From Paracoccus sp. DMF-8 (GTDB taxonomy: Bacteria; Pseudomonadota; Alphaproteobacteria; Rhodobacterales; Rhodobacteraceae): DNA of 64,000 nucleotides. The notes under the pieces were generated by a model. It searched no databases. It saw nothing but the letters and a program-made list of their open reading frames with translations, and was not told the origin of the DNA. The stretch is from the NCBI RefSeq assembly GCF_029309835.1, contig NZ_JARJHL010000010.1, forward strand, positions 558,001 through 622,000, read 5' to 3'. Each line of letters opens with the position of its first letter. Positions within the stretch are counted from its first letter, which is position 1. The translations under genes were made by a program, and so were the position numbers. Positions 20,686 to 30,433 of the stretch are shown piece by piece.

Positions 20686-20946
20686 GAAAGCCTGCGTCAA
20701 AACATCAAAAACAGGCGTGACTTTTACAAGTTCACCGCTGAGCTTGGATGGTGGGCAAGGGATGCTTCCAGATATCGCCGCCACGAAAACCGGGCGATGG
20801 ATCCAAATTCAAAAACTTACCGTTCCCCAAGGTCAGGGAAACGCGCAGCCAAGATTGGGCCAGAACCGTTTCATCGTGAAAACGGCATCCGCCCCCTGGG
20901 GATCGGGATGAACGACCGATTTTGCATGACCGGCCCGGAAATCGCC

Positions 20947-21438
20947 CTACATGAACAGCCCATGCGCCGCGCCTGCCGCGATCATCGTCGCGACGCCCGC
21001 GAACATGCCCGCCCACAGATCGTCCAGCATGATCCCGTCCGCATCGCCGCGCCGGTCGGCATGGCCCACCTTCCACGGTTTCCAGATGTCGAACAGCCGG
21101 AAAAAGATGAATGCGGCCAGCCAGCCCGGATAGGGGAATCTGTCCGATGACAGGCCCATCAGCCAGAACCCGGCCGAGGGGAAGCACAGCGCCAGCCACT
21201 GCCCGGCGACCTCGTCGATGACGAATTCCGACGGGTCCTTGTTGTCCAGCCCGGCGAACAACCGGCGGATCGCCCAGAAACCGATGATGGTGACGACAAC
21301 CGTTGCCAGCGCCAGCAGGGGGAAATGGCCGATGCGGTGCAGGGCCACGCCCAGCAGGATCGCCGCAGCCGAGGCCCAGGTGCCGGGCGCGGGGCGCAGG
21401 TTGCCAAGTCCGAACACCGTTGCGATCTGACGTTCCAT
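20947..21438 (-). CDS. pgpA: Phosphatidylglycerophosphatase A
   Basis: A 163-aa inner-membrane phosphatase converting phosphatidylglycerophosphate to phosphatidylglycerol. PgpA signatures are visible: GLGNLRPAPGTWAS at residues 10-23, EFVIDEVAGQWLAL with the conserved acidic residues, and FFRLFDIWKPWKVGHADR followed by GIMLDDLWAGMFAG. Four hydrophobic segments. Five bases downstream of ispDF, hence one transcript. It acts downstream of CdsA, encoded at 8.5-9.4 kb. Confidence 0.93.
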   Translation of the reverse strand: MERQIATVFGLGNLRPAPGTWASAAAILLGVALHRIGHFPLLALATVVVTIIGFWAIRRLFAGLDNKDPSEFVIDEVAGQWLALCFPSAGFWLMGLSSDRFPYPGWLAAFIFFRLFDIWKPWKVGHADRRGDADGIMLDDLWAGMFAGVATMIAAGAAHGLFM

Positions 21439-21443
21439 GCGCG

Positions 21444-22646
21444 TTAACCTTTTACGAGGGTTGCGGTGGCGATGGCGGCGATGCCTTCGCCGCGACCGGT
21501 AAAGCCAAGCCGTTCCGAGGTCGTCGCCTTGACGCTGATCCGGGTCGCATCGGCCCCCATGATCCCGGCCAGACGCATCTGCATGGCCTGGGCATGGGGG
21601 CCGATCTTGGGCTGCTCGCAGATCAGCGTGACATCGGCATTGCCCAGATCGAACCCGTTTTCACGGGCCAGATCAATGGCATGTTTCAGAAAGATATGGC
21701 TGGCCGCGCCCTTCCATTGCGGGTCCGAGGGCGGGAAATGCCGCCCGATATCGCCCATCGCCAGCGCGCCATAGATCGCATCGGTCAGCGCATGCATGCC
21801 GACATCGGCATCGGAATGGCCGATCAGCCCGTGGTCATGGGGAATGCGGATGCCGCACAGCCAGACATGATCGCCCGGCCCAAGCGCATGGACGTCGAAG
21901 CCGTTGCCAAGTCGGATATCGGTTAATGCCATCGGTTCCTCTTTCCGGCTGCGCGACAGGATCAGGGCGGCGCGCGCGAAATCCTGTGGCCAGGTGATCT
22001 TCAGATTGTCCTCGTCCCCCGGCGTGACGGTGACGGGCAGGCCGGCAAGCCGGGCCAGTTCGACATCGTCGGGGGCGCCCTGCGGGTGGGCGCGATGGGC
22101 GGCAAGGATCGCGTCCAGCGCAAAGCCCTGCGGGGTCTGGGCGCGAAACAGGCCCGCCCGGTCCTGCGTCCCGGTGACGAAGCGGTCCTCCACCCGCCAC
22201 AGAGCGTCCGTGACGGCCAGCGCCGGTGCAGCGGCAGGGGCGCCCCCGCGCAAGGCATCGACGACGCCAGCGAGGACCCGGGGTGCGACACAAGGCCGCG
22301 CACCGTCGTGGATCAGCACATGGCGGATGCCGCTGCCCTCCAGCGTCTCCAGCCCGGCCAGCACGCTTTCCGACCGCGTCCGGCCGCCCGCGACCAGCGT
22401 GACGCGGCCGCCGAAATCGGCGATGCCGCGCGCCATGTCATCGGGATGCAGGGTCACGACAATGCGCGAAAACCCCGCGAAAGCGCGGATCGCATGGGCC
22501 AGCACGCTGTCGCCGCACAGATCGCGCCATTGTTTCGGCTGGCCTTCGCCCGCGCGCGTCCCGCGCCCGGCGGCGGTGATGATCACGGCGATATCGCCAT
22601 CCACCTGCGGGGGCGCGGAAAATGCGGGGTGCGGCTGTTCTGTCAT
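21444..22646 (-). CDS. ispDF: Bifunctional IspD/IspF enzyme of the MEP pathway
   Basis: A 400-aa fusion. Residues about 17-225 are MEP cytidylyltransferase ([18 protein letters not shown] nucleotide loop; HDGARPCV). Residues about 238-400 are MECDP synthase ([19 protein letters not shown] with the metal-binding D-x-[20 protein letters not shown]; final [12 protein letters not shown]). It catalyses two non-consecutive steps, making CDP-ME and later ME-2,4-cyclodiphosphate. Such fusions are known in many alphaproteobacteria. Divergent from rpiA. Confidence 0.95.
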   Translation of the reverse strand: MTEQPHPAFSAPPQVDGDIAVIITAAGRGTRAGEGQPKQWRDLCGDSVLAHAIRAFAGFSRIVVTLHPDDMARGIADFGGRVTLVAGGRTRSESVLAGLETLEGSGIRHVLIHDGARPCVAPRVLAGVVDALRGGAPAAAPALAVTDALWRVEDRFVTGTQDRAGLFRAQTPQGFALDAILAAHRAHPQGAPDDVELARLAGLPVTVTPGDEDNLKITWPQDFARAALILSRSRKEEPMALTDIRLGNGFDVHALGPGDHVWLCGIRIPHDHGLIGHSDADVGMHALTDAIYGALAMGDIGRHFPPSDPQWKGAASHIFLKHAIDLARENGFDLGNADVTLICEQPKIGPHAQAMQMRLAGIMGADATRISVKATTSERLGFTGRGEGIAAIATATLVKG

Positions 22647-22790
22647 GGCCCCTGATTAGGCGAGCCGCCCCTCCAAGGCAATCGCCCCGGCCGGCGGGGG
22701 CGGATGGTGGCGCGAATGGTGGTGCGGGGCGCAACATCGTCCTATAAGGATTGCGGACAAGGCAGGTGCCATTTCAGCCGGAGCAAGGAC

Positions 22791-23516
22791 ATGACCGACA
22801 CGCCCAGATCTGACCCTGCAAAGGACGCAGCGGCGCAGGCCGCCGTCAAGCTGGTGAAACCCGGCATGAAGCTGGGTCTTGGCACCGGCTCGACCGCCAA
22901 TGTCTTTGTCCATCGGCTGGCCGAACGGATGCAGGAGGACCCGTTCGAACTGCGCTGCGCCGCGACCTCGAAAGCGACCGCGGAACTCGCGCAATCGCTT
23001 GGGCTGCGTGTCGAATCGCTGGACGAACTGGGCTGGCTGGACCTGACCATCGACGGCGCCGATGAGGTCGATCCCGACCTGAACCTGATCAAGGGCGGCG
23101 GCGGCGCGCATCTGCGCGAAAAGATCGTGGCGCGGGCCTCTGACCGGATGGTGGTGATCGCCGATCCCGGCAAGGTCGTCGAACAACTGGGCCGCTTTCA
23201 TCTGCCGGTCGAGGTGATCCCCTTCGGCTGGCGCTCGACCGAGGCGCAGATCCGTCGCGGGCTGGATGATCTGGGCCTGACCGAACGCCCGATCACCCTG
23301 CGCAAACGCGAGGACCGCGTCTTCATGACGGATGAAGGCAACCTGATCCTCGACCTCGCGCTGGAGGCGATTCCGAACGCCTACGAACTGGCCGCGATCT
23401 TTGCGGATATTCCGGGGGTGGTTGAACACGGGCTTTTCCTGAATATCTGCCACCTTGCGATCATCGGGCGCGAGGACGGGACCTCGGCCGAACTGGTCAC
23501 CGAGGAGAACCTATGA
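22791..23516 (+). CDS. rpiA: Ribose-5-phosphate isomerase A
   Basis: A 241-aa enzyme interconverting ribose 5-phosphate and ribulose 5-phosphate in the pentose phosphate pathway. Motifs: KLGLGTGSTANVF (phosphate loop), DGADEVDPDLNLIKGGGGAHLREKIV carrying the catalytic residues, and KREDRVFMTDEGNLILD. ATG 22791 is preceded by GGAGCAAGGAC. Its stop overlaps the gor start (ATGA), linking NADPH-generating sugar metabolism to a NADPH-consuming reductase. Confidence 0.95.
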   Translation: MTDTPRSDPAKDAAAQAAVKLVKPGMKLGLGTGSTANVFVHRLAERMQEDPFELRCAATSKATAELAQSLGLRVESLDELGWLDLTIDGADEVDPDLNLIKGGGGAHLREKIVARASDRMVVIADPGKVVEQLGRFHLPVEVIPFGWRSTEAQIRRGLDDLGLTERPITLRKREDRVFMTDEGNLILDLALEAIPNAYELAAIFADIPGVVEHGLFLNICHLAIIGREDGTSAELVTEENL

Positions 23517-24948
23517 CATTCGATCTTGACCTGTTCGTGATCGGCGGCGGCTCGGGCGGGGTCCGGGCGGCGCGGATCGCGGCGGGGGAATATGGCGCCC
23601 GCGTCGCGATTGCCGAGGAATCGCGCATGGGCGGCACCTGCGTCATCCGCGGCTGCGTGCCGAAAAAGCTGATGGTCTTCGCATCCGAAATGCCCGAGGC
23701 GGCGGCGCTGGCGCGCGGCTACGCTTGGCAAGGCGCGGATCACGGGAGGTTCGACTGGCAGGCGTTTCGCGGCAAGCTGGACCGCGAACTGGACCGGCTG
23801 GAAGGGGCCTATACCTCTGGCCTTGTCAGCGCGAATGTCGAAATCCACCACGAACGCGCGGTGCTGGTCGATGCCCATACCGTCCAGCTTGCCAGCGGTG
23901 CGCGGTTCACGGCGCGCCATATCCTGATCGCGGTCGGCGGGCGTCCCGCGCTGCCGCCGATCCCCGGCGCCGAACTGGGCATCGTGTCGGACGATATCTT
24001 CACCCTGCCGGAACTGCCCGGCCGGGTGCTGATCGTCGGCAGCGGCTTCATCGCCTGCGAATTCGCCAGCATCCTGAACGGGCTTGGATCGCAGGTCGTG
24101 CAGATCTGCCGGGCGGATCAGGTGCTGCGCGGCTTTGACGGCGACATGCGGCGGCGCGCGACCGAACAGCTTCTTGCCAGCGGCATCGACCTGCGCCTTG
24201 GCACCAGCCCCGAACGGCTGGAGCGTGACGGGCAGGGGCGTGACGGGCAGGGGCTGCGCATGGTGCTTGCCGATGGCAAGGGCGTCGAAGTCGTGGATCA
24301 GGTCATCTTTGCCACCGGCCGCGCGCCCTATACGCAGGATCTGGGGCTGGCCGGGCTGGGTGTCGTGCTGGAACGGAACGGCGCGATCCGGGTGGACGAA
24401 TGGTCGCAGACCTCGGTTCCCTCGATCTATGCGGTGGGCGATGTCACCGATCAGGTCAACCTGACCCCGGTCGCGATCCGCATGGGCCATAATTTCGCCG
24501 ATACCGTTTTCGGCGGCAAACCCCGGCCGAACGACCTGAGCCAGGTCGCCAGCGCCGTCTATATGCGCCCGCACGAAATCGGCACCATCGGCCTGACCGA
24601 AGAACAGGCGCGCGCGCGCGGCCCGGTCGATATCTACGAAACCTCTTTCCGGGCGATGCGGACGCTGTTTGCCGGGTCCGAGGCGCGCTCGGCGATGAAG
24701 CTGATCGTGGATGCCGAAACCGACAGGGTGCTGGGCTGCCATATCTTCGCCCCCGAGGCGGAGAGATGATCCAGCTGGTCGCCATTGCCATCGGCATGGG
24801 CGCGACCAAGGCCGATTTCGACCGCACCATCGCGGTCCATCCGACACTGGCCGAGGAACTCGTGACCATGCGCAAGCCGACCCGACGCGCCGTGGACGCG
24901 ACCGGGGACGAAACGGGGGCCGCATCGCGCCAAGGCGCAATTGCTTGA
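23513..24948 (+). pseudogene. gor: Glutathione-disulfide reductase, interrupted by a one-base frameshift
   Basis: NADPH-dependent flavoprotein reducing GSSG. The first frame (23513-24769) has the FAD loop IGGGSGGVRAARIA, the redox disulfide GGTCVIRGCVPKK, the NADPH domain VLIVGSGFIACEFAS, and AVGDVTDQVNLTPVA. It stops at [11 protein letters not shown], before the dimer-interface end. The missing part ([18 protein letters not shown], then HPTLAEE with the His/Glu proton relay) is in another frame to 24948. Adding one G at the GG run 24758-24759 restores EAGEMIQL. Without repair the enzyme lacks its catalytic His. A perfect 15-bp tandem duplication (24224-24253) gives RDGQGRDGQG without breaking the frame. 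Confidence 0.9.
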
Positions 24949-25012
24949 CATTCGGGGGTTTGCCCCCAGTTTCACCATAGACGAACGACAGAACTGACGA
25001 GGCAAGAGGCGT

Positions 25013-26248
25013 ATGGCGGGAAATGGCCCCTGGGGCAGCGGCGGAGACAACGGGCAGGGCGGCGACAAGCGCCCTCCTCAAACGGGGCCGGGGCGCCCCT
25101 CGGGCAATCCGGGCGATGACAACCGGAATCAACCCGGCGGTCCGCGCAAGGGCGACAATATCCCTGAAATCGAGGATCTGGTCCGCAAGGGCCAGGACCG
25201 TCTGCGCGTCCTGATGGGCGGTCGCGGCGGCGGCGGCAATCAGGGCGGCGGACGTGGCCCGCAGGGCCCACGGCGCGACGGGCCGGGCCTTTCCATCAAC
25301 CGTGGCACGATCGGCATCGCAGCCGCCGTGGCCGTGGTCGGTTGGGCGGCGATGAGTTTCTATACCGTCAACGAAGGCGAGCAGTCGGTCGAGCTTTTGT
25401 TCGGCAAACCCTATTCGGTGTCCGGCGCGGGTCTTAACTTTGCCCCCTGGCCGGTGGTGACCAAGCAGATCGTCAACGCCTCGGGTGAACGGGTGACCGA
25501 AATCGGCACGGGGCAGGCGGGTCCGATGGACAGCGGCCTGATGCTGACGCGCGACCAGAACATCGTGGACATGCAGTATCAGGTGGTCTGGAACGTCTCG
25601 AACCCCGAACAGTTCCTGTTCAACCTTGCCGATCCGGACGACACGATCCGCGCCGTTGCCGAACCGGCGATGCGCGACATCGTAGCGCGTTCGGAAATGG
25701 CGCCGATCCTGAACCGTGACCGCGAACAGATCCGTTCGGAACTGGAACGCGCCGTGCAGGAAACGCTGAACAGCTATGAATCCGGCATCAATATCGAGCG
25801 TGTGAACCTTGCCCGGGCCGACCCTCCGCGCGAGGTCATCGACAGTTTCCGCGAGGTCCAGGCCGCGCAACAGGAACGCGACCGGCTGGAAAAAGAGGCT
25901 GACGCATATGCCAACCGCGTTCTGGCCGGCGCGCGCGGTGACGCCGCCCGCCTGATCGAGGAAGCCGAAGGTTACCGCGCACAGGCCGTCAACAGCGCCG
26001 AGGGCGAGGCCGCGCGCTTCAATTCGGTCTATGATGAATATGTCAAGGCGCCGGACGTGACCCGTCGCCGCATGTATCTGGAAACGATGGAAAAAGTTCT
26101 TGGCAATGCGAATAAGGTGCTGATCGACGGTTCGGCGCAGGGACAGGGGGGCGTGGTGCCCTACCTGCCGCTTGACCAGTTGCGCAGCGGCACGGGCGGC
26201 GCGCAGAACGCTGCGCGGAACGCCACTCAGAACGGGGGGGCGAACTGA
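25013..26248 (+). CDS. hflK: FtsH protease modulator HflK
   Basis: A 411-aa SPFH/Band-7 protein that with HflC forms a periplasmic-side cage around the FtsH AAA protease. It has a long Gly/Pro/Asn-rich cytoplasmic N-tail (residues 1-95), one transmembrane helix (GTIGIAAAVAVVGWAAMSFY), the SPFH domain, a coiled-coil (EVQAAQQERDRLEKEADAYA), and a short Gln/Gly-rich tail. The stop overlaps the hflC start (TGATG). Confidence 0.94.
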   Translation: MAGNGPWGSGGDNGQGGDKRPPQTGPGRPSGNPGDDNRNQPGGPRKGDNIPEIEDLVRKGQDRLRVLMGGRGGGGNQGGGRGPQGPRRDGPGLSINRGTIGIAAAVAVVGWAAMSFYTVNEGEQSVELLFGKPYSVSGAGLNFAPWPVVTKQIVNASGERVTEIGTGQAGPMDSGLMLTRDQNIVDMQYQVVWNVSNPEQFLFNLADPDDTIRAVAEPAMRDIVARSEMAPILNRDREQIRSELERAVQETLNSYESGINIERVNLARADPPREVIDSFREVQAAQQERDRLEKEADAYANRVLAGARGDAARLIEEAEGYRAQAVNSAEGEAARFNSVYDEYVKAPDVTRRRMYLETMEKVLGNANKVLIDGSAQGQGGVVPYLPLDQLRSGTGGAQNAARNATQNGGAN

Positions 26249-27330
26249 TGCAAAAGGCGCTTTCATATTTCCTGTTGCCGCTGCTGGTGGTCATTGCCGT
26301 GGTCGTGATGGGCGCGGTCTATATCGTCGATGTCCGCGAAAAGGCGCTGGTCATGCGCTTCGGCGAGGTGGTCGAGGTCCGCGAGGAGCCCGGCCTGGGG
26401 CTGAAAGTCCCGTTCATCGACCGCGTCGTGCGCTATGACGCCCGTATTCTGGGCCTGCCCACCAATGCGATGGAGGTCACGCCGCTGGACGACCGCCGTC
26501 TGGTCGTCGACGCTTTTGCCCGCTGGCAGGTGCAGGACGCGCAGCGCCTGTATGAGGCGACGCGGGGCGTTGGCCTTTCCCTGGCGCAGGAACGTCTGGA
26601 CGGCATCATCAACGATGCGATCCGCCGCGTTCTGGGCTCGGTTCCCTCGACCGCCGTGCTGTCGGATGACCGGACGCCCCTGATGAACCGCATCCGCGAC
26701 GGTGCGCGCGCCGAGGCGGAATCGCTTGGCGTGCGGATCATCGACGTGCGCCTGACCCGCACCGACCTGCCCGAACAGAACCTTGCCGCGACCTATGCGC
26801 GGATGCGGGCCGAACGCGAACGCGAGGCCGCCGACGAAATCGCCCGTGGTGGCGAGGCCGCGCAGCGTGTCCGCGCCGCTGCCGACCGCACCGTGGTCGA
26901 GCTGACCTCGGACGCGCGCCGCAAGGCCGAAGTCGTGCGCGGTGAAGCCGATGCCCGCCGCAACGCGATCTATGCCGAAGCCTTTGGCCGCGATCCAGAA
27001 TTCTTTGCCTTTACCCGGTCGATGACGTCCTATGAACGCGCCCTGCGTGGCGAAAACAGTTCGCTGGTCATCAGCCCGGAAGGCGAGTTCTTTGACTATC
27101 TGCGCAGCGACGGGGCCGAACGCGCCAATCCGGCGCCCGCGCCGGCCACGACCAGTTCATCGGATGCGGGCGCATCTGATGCCGCATCGCGCGCCGAAGA
27201 ACCTCAGGCGCCGGTCGCCACCTCCAGCGATGGCACGCCGCTTGGCGAGAACGCGGGCGTCACCCTGTCGCCCATGCCGGAATCGCTGGCCGTGCCGCCG
27301 CAGCAGGAACCCGCGGTCCCCGCGGATTAA
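26248..27330 (+). CDS. hflC: FtsH protease modulator HflC
   Basis: A 360-aa SPFH protein, partner of HflK. It has an N-terminal signal-anchor (LLPLLVVIAVVVMGAVYIVDV), an SPFH core (EKALVMRFGEVVEVREEPGL; MEVTPLDDRRLVVDAFARWQV), a charged helical segment, and a C-terminal Ala/Pro-rich tail from about residue 290 that exceeds the roughly 290-330 aa of typical HflC. Coupled to hflK; the downstream terminator at 27353 closes the unit before degP. Confidence 0.94.
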   Translation: MQKALSYFLLPLLVVIAVVVMGAVYIVDVREKALVMRFGEVVEVREEPGLGLKVPFIDRVVRYDARILGLPTNAMEVTPLDDRRLVVDAFARWQVQDAQRLYEATRGVGLSLAQERLDGIINDAIRRVLGSVPSTAVLSDDRTPLMNRIRDGARAEAESLGVRIIDVRLTRTDLPEQNLAATYARMRAEREREAADEIARGGEAAQRVRAAADRTVVELTSDARRKAEVVRGEADARRNAIYAEAFGRDPEFFAFTRSMTSYERALRGENSSLVISPEGEFFDYLRSDGAERANPAPAPATTSSSDAGASDAASRAEEPQAPVATSSDGTPLGENAGVTLSPMPESLAVPPQQEPAVPAD

Positions 27331-27352
27331 GGGCTTGCACAGACCAGTCAGG

Positions 27353-27385
27353 GGGCGGTCCGCAAGGCGCGGTCCGCCCTTTTTC
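27353..27385 (+). terminator. Rho-independent terminator of hflKC
   Basis: An 11-bp GC stem with one T/T mismatch (27353-27363 pairing with 27369-27379), loop AAGGC, followed by TTTTT at 27380-27384. It sits 22 bases past the hflC stop. Confidence 0.85.
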
Positions 27386-27552
27386 ATCGCTGCGGATGCT
27401 GCCGGCCCGTCAGCGCAAGTCACAATCTGTTCACTGTCCGAGAGGGTGATTTATTTGCAACTCATCCCCAATTGCTTTTCATCTGTTGCACAGCGTCCGG
27501 TGCCGGTGCTTCATCGGACCGGATGTCCGACCTGTTGAGGGAGCTGATCCTT

Positions 27553-29097
27553 ATGAAGAAATACTCTCCGCGTTATCTGCTGACGGCTTCGGGCCTGGCG
27601 CTGACGCTGGCCCTTAGCCCGGCCCTCGCACAGGATGCGGCGCGCACGGATGTGGCGACCGCCGCCGAAGATCAGGCGGTCGCCGCCGCCAATGACAACA
27701 AGCCGCTTGGCGACGTCGTTCAGGCGCCGATCATGCCCAGCTTTGCGGATCTGGTCGAACAGGTCAGCTCCGCCGTGGTGAACATCACCACGACCGCGAC
27801 CGTCGCCGCACCGACCCGTGGCGGGCCGAACTTTCCCGAAGGCAGCCCCTTTGGCGATCTGTTCCGCGATTTCGGCTTTCCCGATGGCGGGCCGTTCGGC
27901 AATCCGCGCGGCCCCCGCGCCGAGCAGCGTTCCAACGCGCTTGGTTCGGGTTTCGTGATCTCGGCCGAGGGGCTGATCGTCACCAACAACCATGTCATCG
28001 ACGGCGCCGATGAAATCGAGGTCGAATTCTATTCCGGCAAGCGCCTGCCCGCGACGGTGATCGGCAAGGACAGCAATACCGACATTGCCGTGCTGAAGGT
28101 CGAAAGCGATGAAAAGCTGCCCTTTGTCCAGTTCGGCAACAGCGACCAGGCCCGCGTCGGTGACTGGGTGCTGGCGCTCGGCAACCCGCTTGGCCAGGGC
28201 TTTTCGGCCTCGACCGGGATCGTTTCGGCCCGCAATCGCGCGCTGACCGGGACCTATGACGATTTCATCCAGACCGATGCCGCGATCAACCGGGGCAACT
28301 CGGGCGGGCCCTTGTTCAACATGCAGGGCGAGGTGATCGGGGTGAACACCGCGATCCTGTCGCCGAATGGCGGCTCGATCGGGATCGGCTTTTCGATGGC
28401 GTCGAATGTCGTGTCAAAGGTCGTCGACCAGTTGCAGGAATTCGGTGAAACCCGGCGCGGCTGGCTGGGCGTCAAGATTCAGGACCTGTCGCCCGATATC
28501 GCCGATCTGCTTGGCCTGACCTCGACCGATGGCGCGATGGTCACCGATGTGCCCGCCGGTCCCGCGCTGGATGCGGGGATGAAGGCGGGCGATGTGATCG
28601 TGTCGTTCGACGGCGGCAGCGTCAAGGATGTGCGCGAACTGGTGCGCCGCGTGGCCGATGCGCCGGTCGGCGAAGAGGTGGCGCTGGTCGTCTTGCGCGA
28701 TGGCGAGAATGTCGATCTGAAGGTGACGCTTGGCCGTCGTGAACTGGCTGAAGGCACCGCCAATGCCGAGGTGAATTCCGCCACCGAAAGCGCGACCGAC
28801 ATGCTGGGCATGACCGTGGCGCCGCTGACCCCGGAAATCGCCGCTGAACTGGGCGTGTCGCGCGACATGGCCGGGCTGGTGGTGCAACCGGTCGATCCCG
28901 ACGGCCCCGCCGCCGACAAGGGGCTGGCTGCGGGCGATGTCATCACCGAGGCCGGGCAGCAGCCCGTCACCTCGCTGGCGGAACTGCAGGATCAGGTTCA
29001 GGCCGCGCGCGATGCCGGTCGCAAGTCGATCCTTGTGCTGGTCCGCCGCGCCGGAGAGCCGCGTTTCCTGGCCCTGCCGATCGCGCAGGACGAATGA
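27553..29097 (+). CDS. degP: Periplasmic serine protease DegP/HtrA (Do family)
   Basis: A 514-aa trypsin-like protease/chaperone for misfolded envelope proteins. A signal peptide ends near LSPALAQ (about residue 26). The triad is visible: His147 (NNHVIDGADE), Asp177 (SNTDIAVLKV), Ser250 (NRGNSGGPLFN). Two PDZ domains follow (GWLGVKIQDLSPDIA; GMTVAPLTPEIAAELG). ATG 27553 has GAGGGAG upstream. The hflKC-degP adjacency is typical of alphaproteobacteria and groups membrane and periplasmic proteolysis. It ends in a strong bidirectional terminator. Confidence 0.95.
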   Translation: MKKYSPRYLLTASGLALTLALSPALAQDAARTDVATAAEDQAVAAANDNKPLGDVVQAPIMPSFADLVEQVSSAVVNITTTATVAAPTRGGPNFPEGSPFGDLFRDFGFPDGGPFGNPRGPRAEQRSNALGSGFVISAEGLIVTNNHVIDGADEIEVEFYSGKRLPATVIGKDSNTDIAVLKVESDEKLPFVQFGNSDQARVGDWVLALGNPLGQGFSASTGIVSARNRALTGTYDDFIQTDAAINRGNSGGPLFNMQGEVIGVNTAILSPNGGSIGIGFSMASNVVSKVVDQLQEFGETRRGWLGVKIQDLSPDIADLLGLTSTDGAMVTDVPAGPALDAGMKAGDVIVSFDGGSVKDVRELVRRVADAPVGEEVALVVLRDGENVDLKVTLGRRELAEGTANAEVNSATESATDMLGMTVAPLTPEIAAELGVSRDMAGLVVQPVDPDGPAADKGLAAGDVITEAGQQPVTSLAELQDQVQAARDAGRKSILVLVRRAGEPRFLALPIAQDE

Positions 29098-29117
29098 TCC
29101 GGACCGCCTGGGCATGT

Positions 29118-29146
29118 GAAAAGGGCGCCGTCGGGCGCCCTTTCTT
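29118..29146. terminator. Bidirectional terminator between degP and ialB
   Basis: A 10-bp perfect stem (AAAGGGCGCC, 29120-29129; loop GTCG; GGCGCCCTTT, 29134-29143) with A-run on one side and T-run on the other, lying between two convergent genes. Confidence 0.9.
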
Positions 29147-29162
29147 GTTCGGTGTCGGTTGC

Positions 29163-29948
29163 TTATTCCGCCGCTGCGGCCGGGGCTGCCGGTTCGCCGG
29201 CCGGTGCGGGTTCGGTGGTCGGCGCGGGGCCAAGCTCTGCCAGCGCCTTGGTCACGGCGTCCAGACCGGCGGTGAAGCCTTTCAGCGACACGCCCAGCTT
29301 GACCGCGCGGTCGGGCGACACGCCAAAGGGTTGCAGCGTGATATTGCCCGCATTGCCGCGCTTGTAGGCGCCGAGTTCCGATTCATTCAGCCCGACGCGC
29401 GAGATGCAGCCGATCTGCGCGCAGACCATGAACGGGTAGCCGACGACCGCATTCTGGTCGATCTGCATGCGCAGACCCTGCTGCAGATCGGTTTCCAGCG
29501 GCGCGACAAAGGTCACGATGGCCTTGATCTCGCCCTCGACCGGGACGACCGAGGCCTCGGCAACGGCGCCACCATCTGCGTCGCGCAGCAGTTGATACAG
29601 TTCGCAGGGGTCTTTGTCGTCCGGGGTCTTGATGCAGCGCATCGACCAGTCGCCAAAGGATCTGCGGATATAGCTTTGACCGGGTTGCGGGTCGCCACTG
29701 CCTTCGGCAGGCGCTTCGGCTGCGGGCGCTTCGGCAGTTTCGCCAGCCGGGGTTTCCGCGGCCGGAGCTTCTGCTGCCGGGGCTTCTGCCGCGGGGGTTT
29801 GCGCGGCCGGGGCTTCTTCAGCGGGGGCGGCGGCTTCGGCTGCGGGGGCTTCCGTCGTGGTGGCGGCCTCCTGGGCGAATGCCATGCCTGCGCCAGCCGC
29901 GACAGAGAACAGGGCTGCGATCAGCGCAGTGGAGGTTTTGTCAACCAT
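29163..29948 (-). CDS. Invasion-associated locus B (IalB) family protein
   Basis: A 261-aa secreted protein with a signal peptide (cleavage after AGMAFA, residue about 25), then about 65 residues of Ala/Glu/Pro repeats (EAPAAEAPAAETPA type), then the IalB domain from about residue 90 (FGDWSMRCIKTPDDKDPCELYQ, QQGLRMQIDQ, MVCAQIGCISRVGLNESEL) with paired cysteines. It ends in a Pro/Ala tail. IalB proteins are periplasmic or envelope-associated; named from Bartonella invasion, but the role in free-living relatives is unclear. ATG 29948 is chosen because the signal peptide starts there. Confidence 0.85.
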   Translation of the reverse strand: MVDKTSTALIAALFSVAAGAGMAFAQEAATTTEAPAAEAAAPAEEAPAAQTPAAEAPAAEAPAAETPAGETAEAPAAEAPAEGSGDPQPGQSYIRRSFGDWSMRCIKTPDDKDPCELYQLLRDADGGAVAEASVVPVEGEIKAIVTFVAPLETDLQQGLRMQIDQNAVVGYPFMVCAQIGCISRVGLNESELGAYKRGNAGNITLQPFGVSPDRAVKLGVSLKGFTAGLDAVTKALAELGPAPTTEPAPAGEPAAPAAAAE

Positions 29949-30285
29949 GGTCCTTATCCTTTGGTCAATGGTGTCGGGCATGGTCGTATCATGCCGATTC
30001 CTGGCTGTCAGTGCGGATCGGAAGGTGGAGCATCACAGATGTGACATGCAACGCAATAAGATGGCGTAATGGTAATAATCTGCCGGTCACGCGGCCTGAA
30101 AACCGGATTTTCAGGCATGGTGCCGCCAATGGGCGGGGAATTTTCCCTGTGTCGCACCCTGTCGCGCCTGCCTGCGCGAATGAACCGTCATGCAGGTTTC
30201 ACCGGGATCTGCTGGAATGGCGGGACCTGCTGGAATGGCCCGATGGCGATGCCGCTTTCGGCCGGGGGCGCTACGCGGGGCGTCG

Positions 30286-30322
30286 CGCGAAAACGGAAAG
30301 GTCCGGCAAGAACTGCCGGACC
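30286..30322 (-). terminator. Minus-strand terminator-like hairpin upstream of ialB
   Basis: A 9-bp perfect stem (GGTCCGGCA 30300-30308, loop AGAAC, TGCCGGACC 30314-30322). Read on the minus strand it is followed by TTTCCGTTTTC. It lies 340 bases upstream of the ialB start on the same strand, with no gene immediately before it, so it would end a non-coding transcript or read-through from the right. Confidence 0.55.
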
Positions 30323-30433
30323 CATGTTTACCATCCCTGCCGGACTCGCCGGTCATATTGCGACGAAGGCTAGAATCGCCTCACGGCAACGTCAACTATC
30401 CGAAACGTCAGGTTGGAAAACTATTCGCGACAG

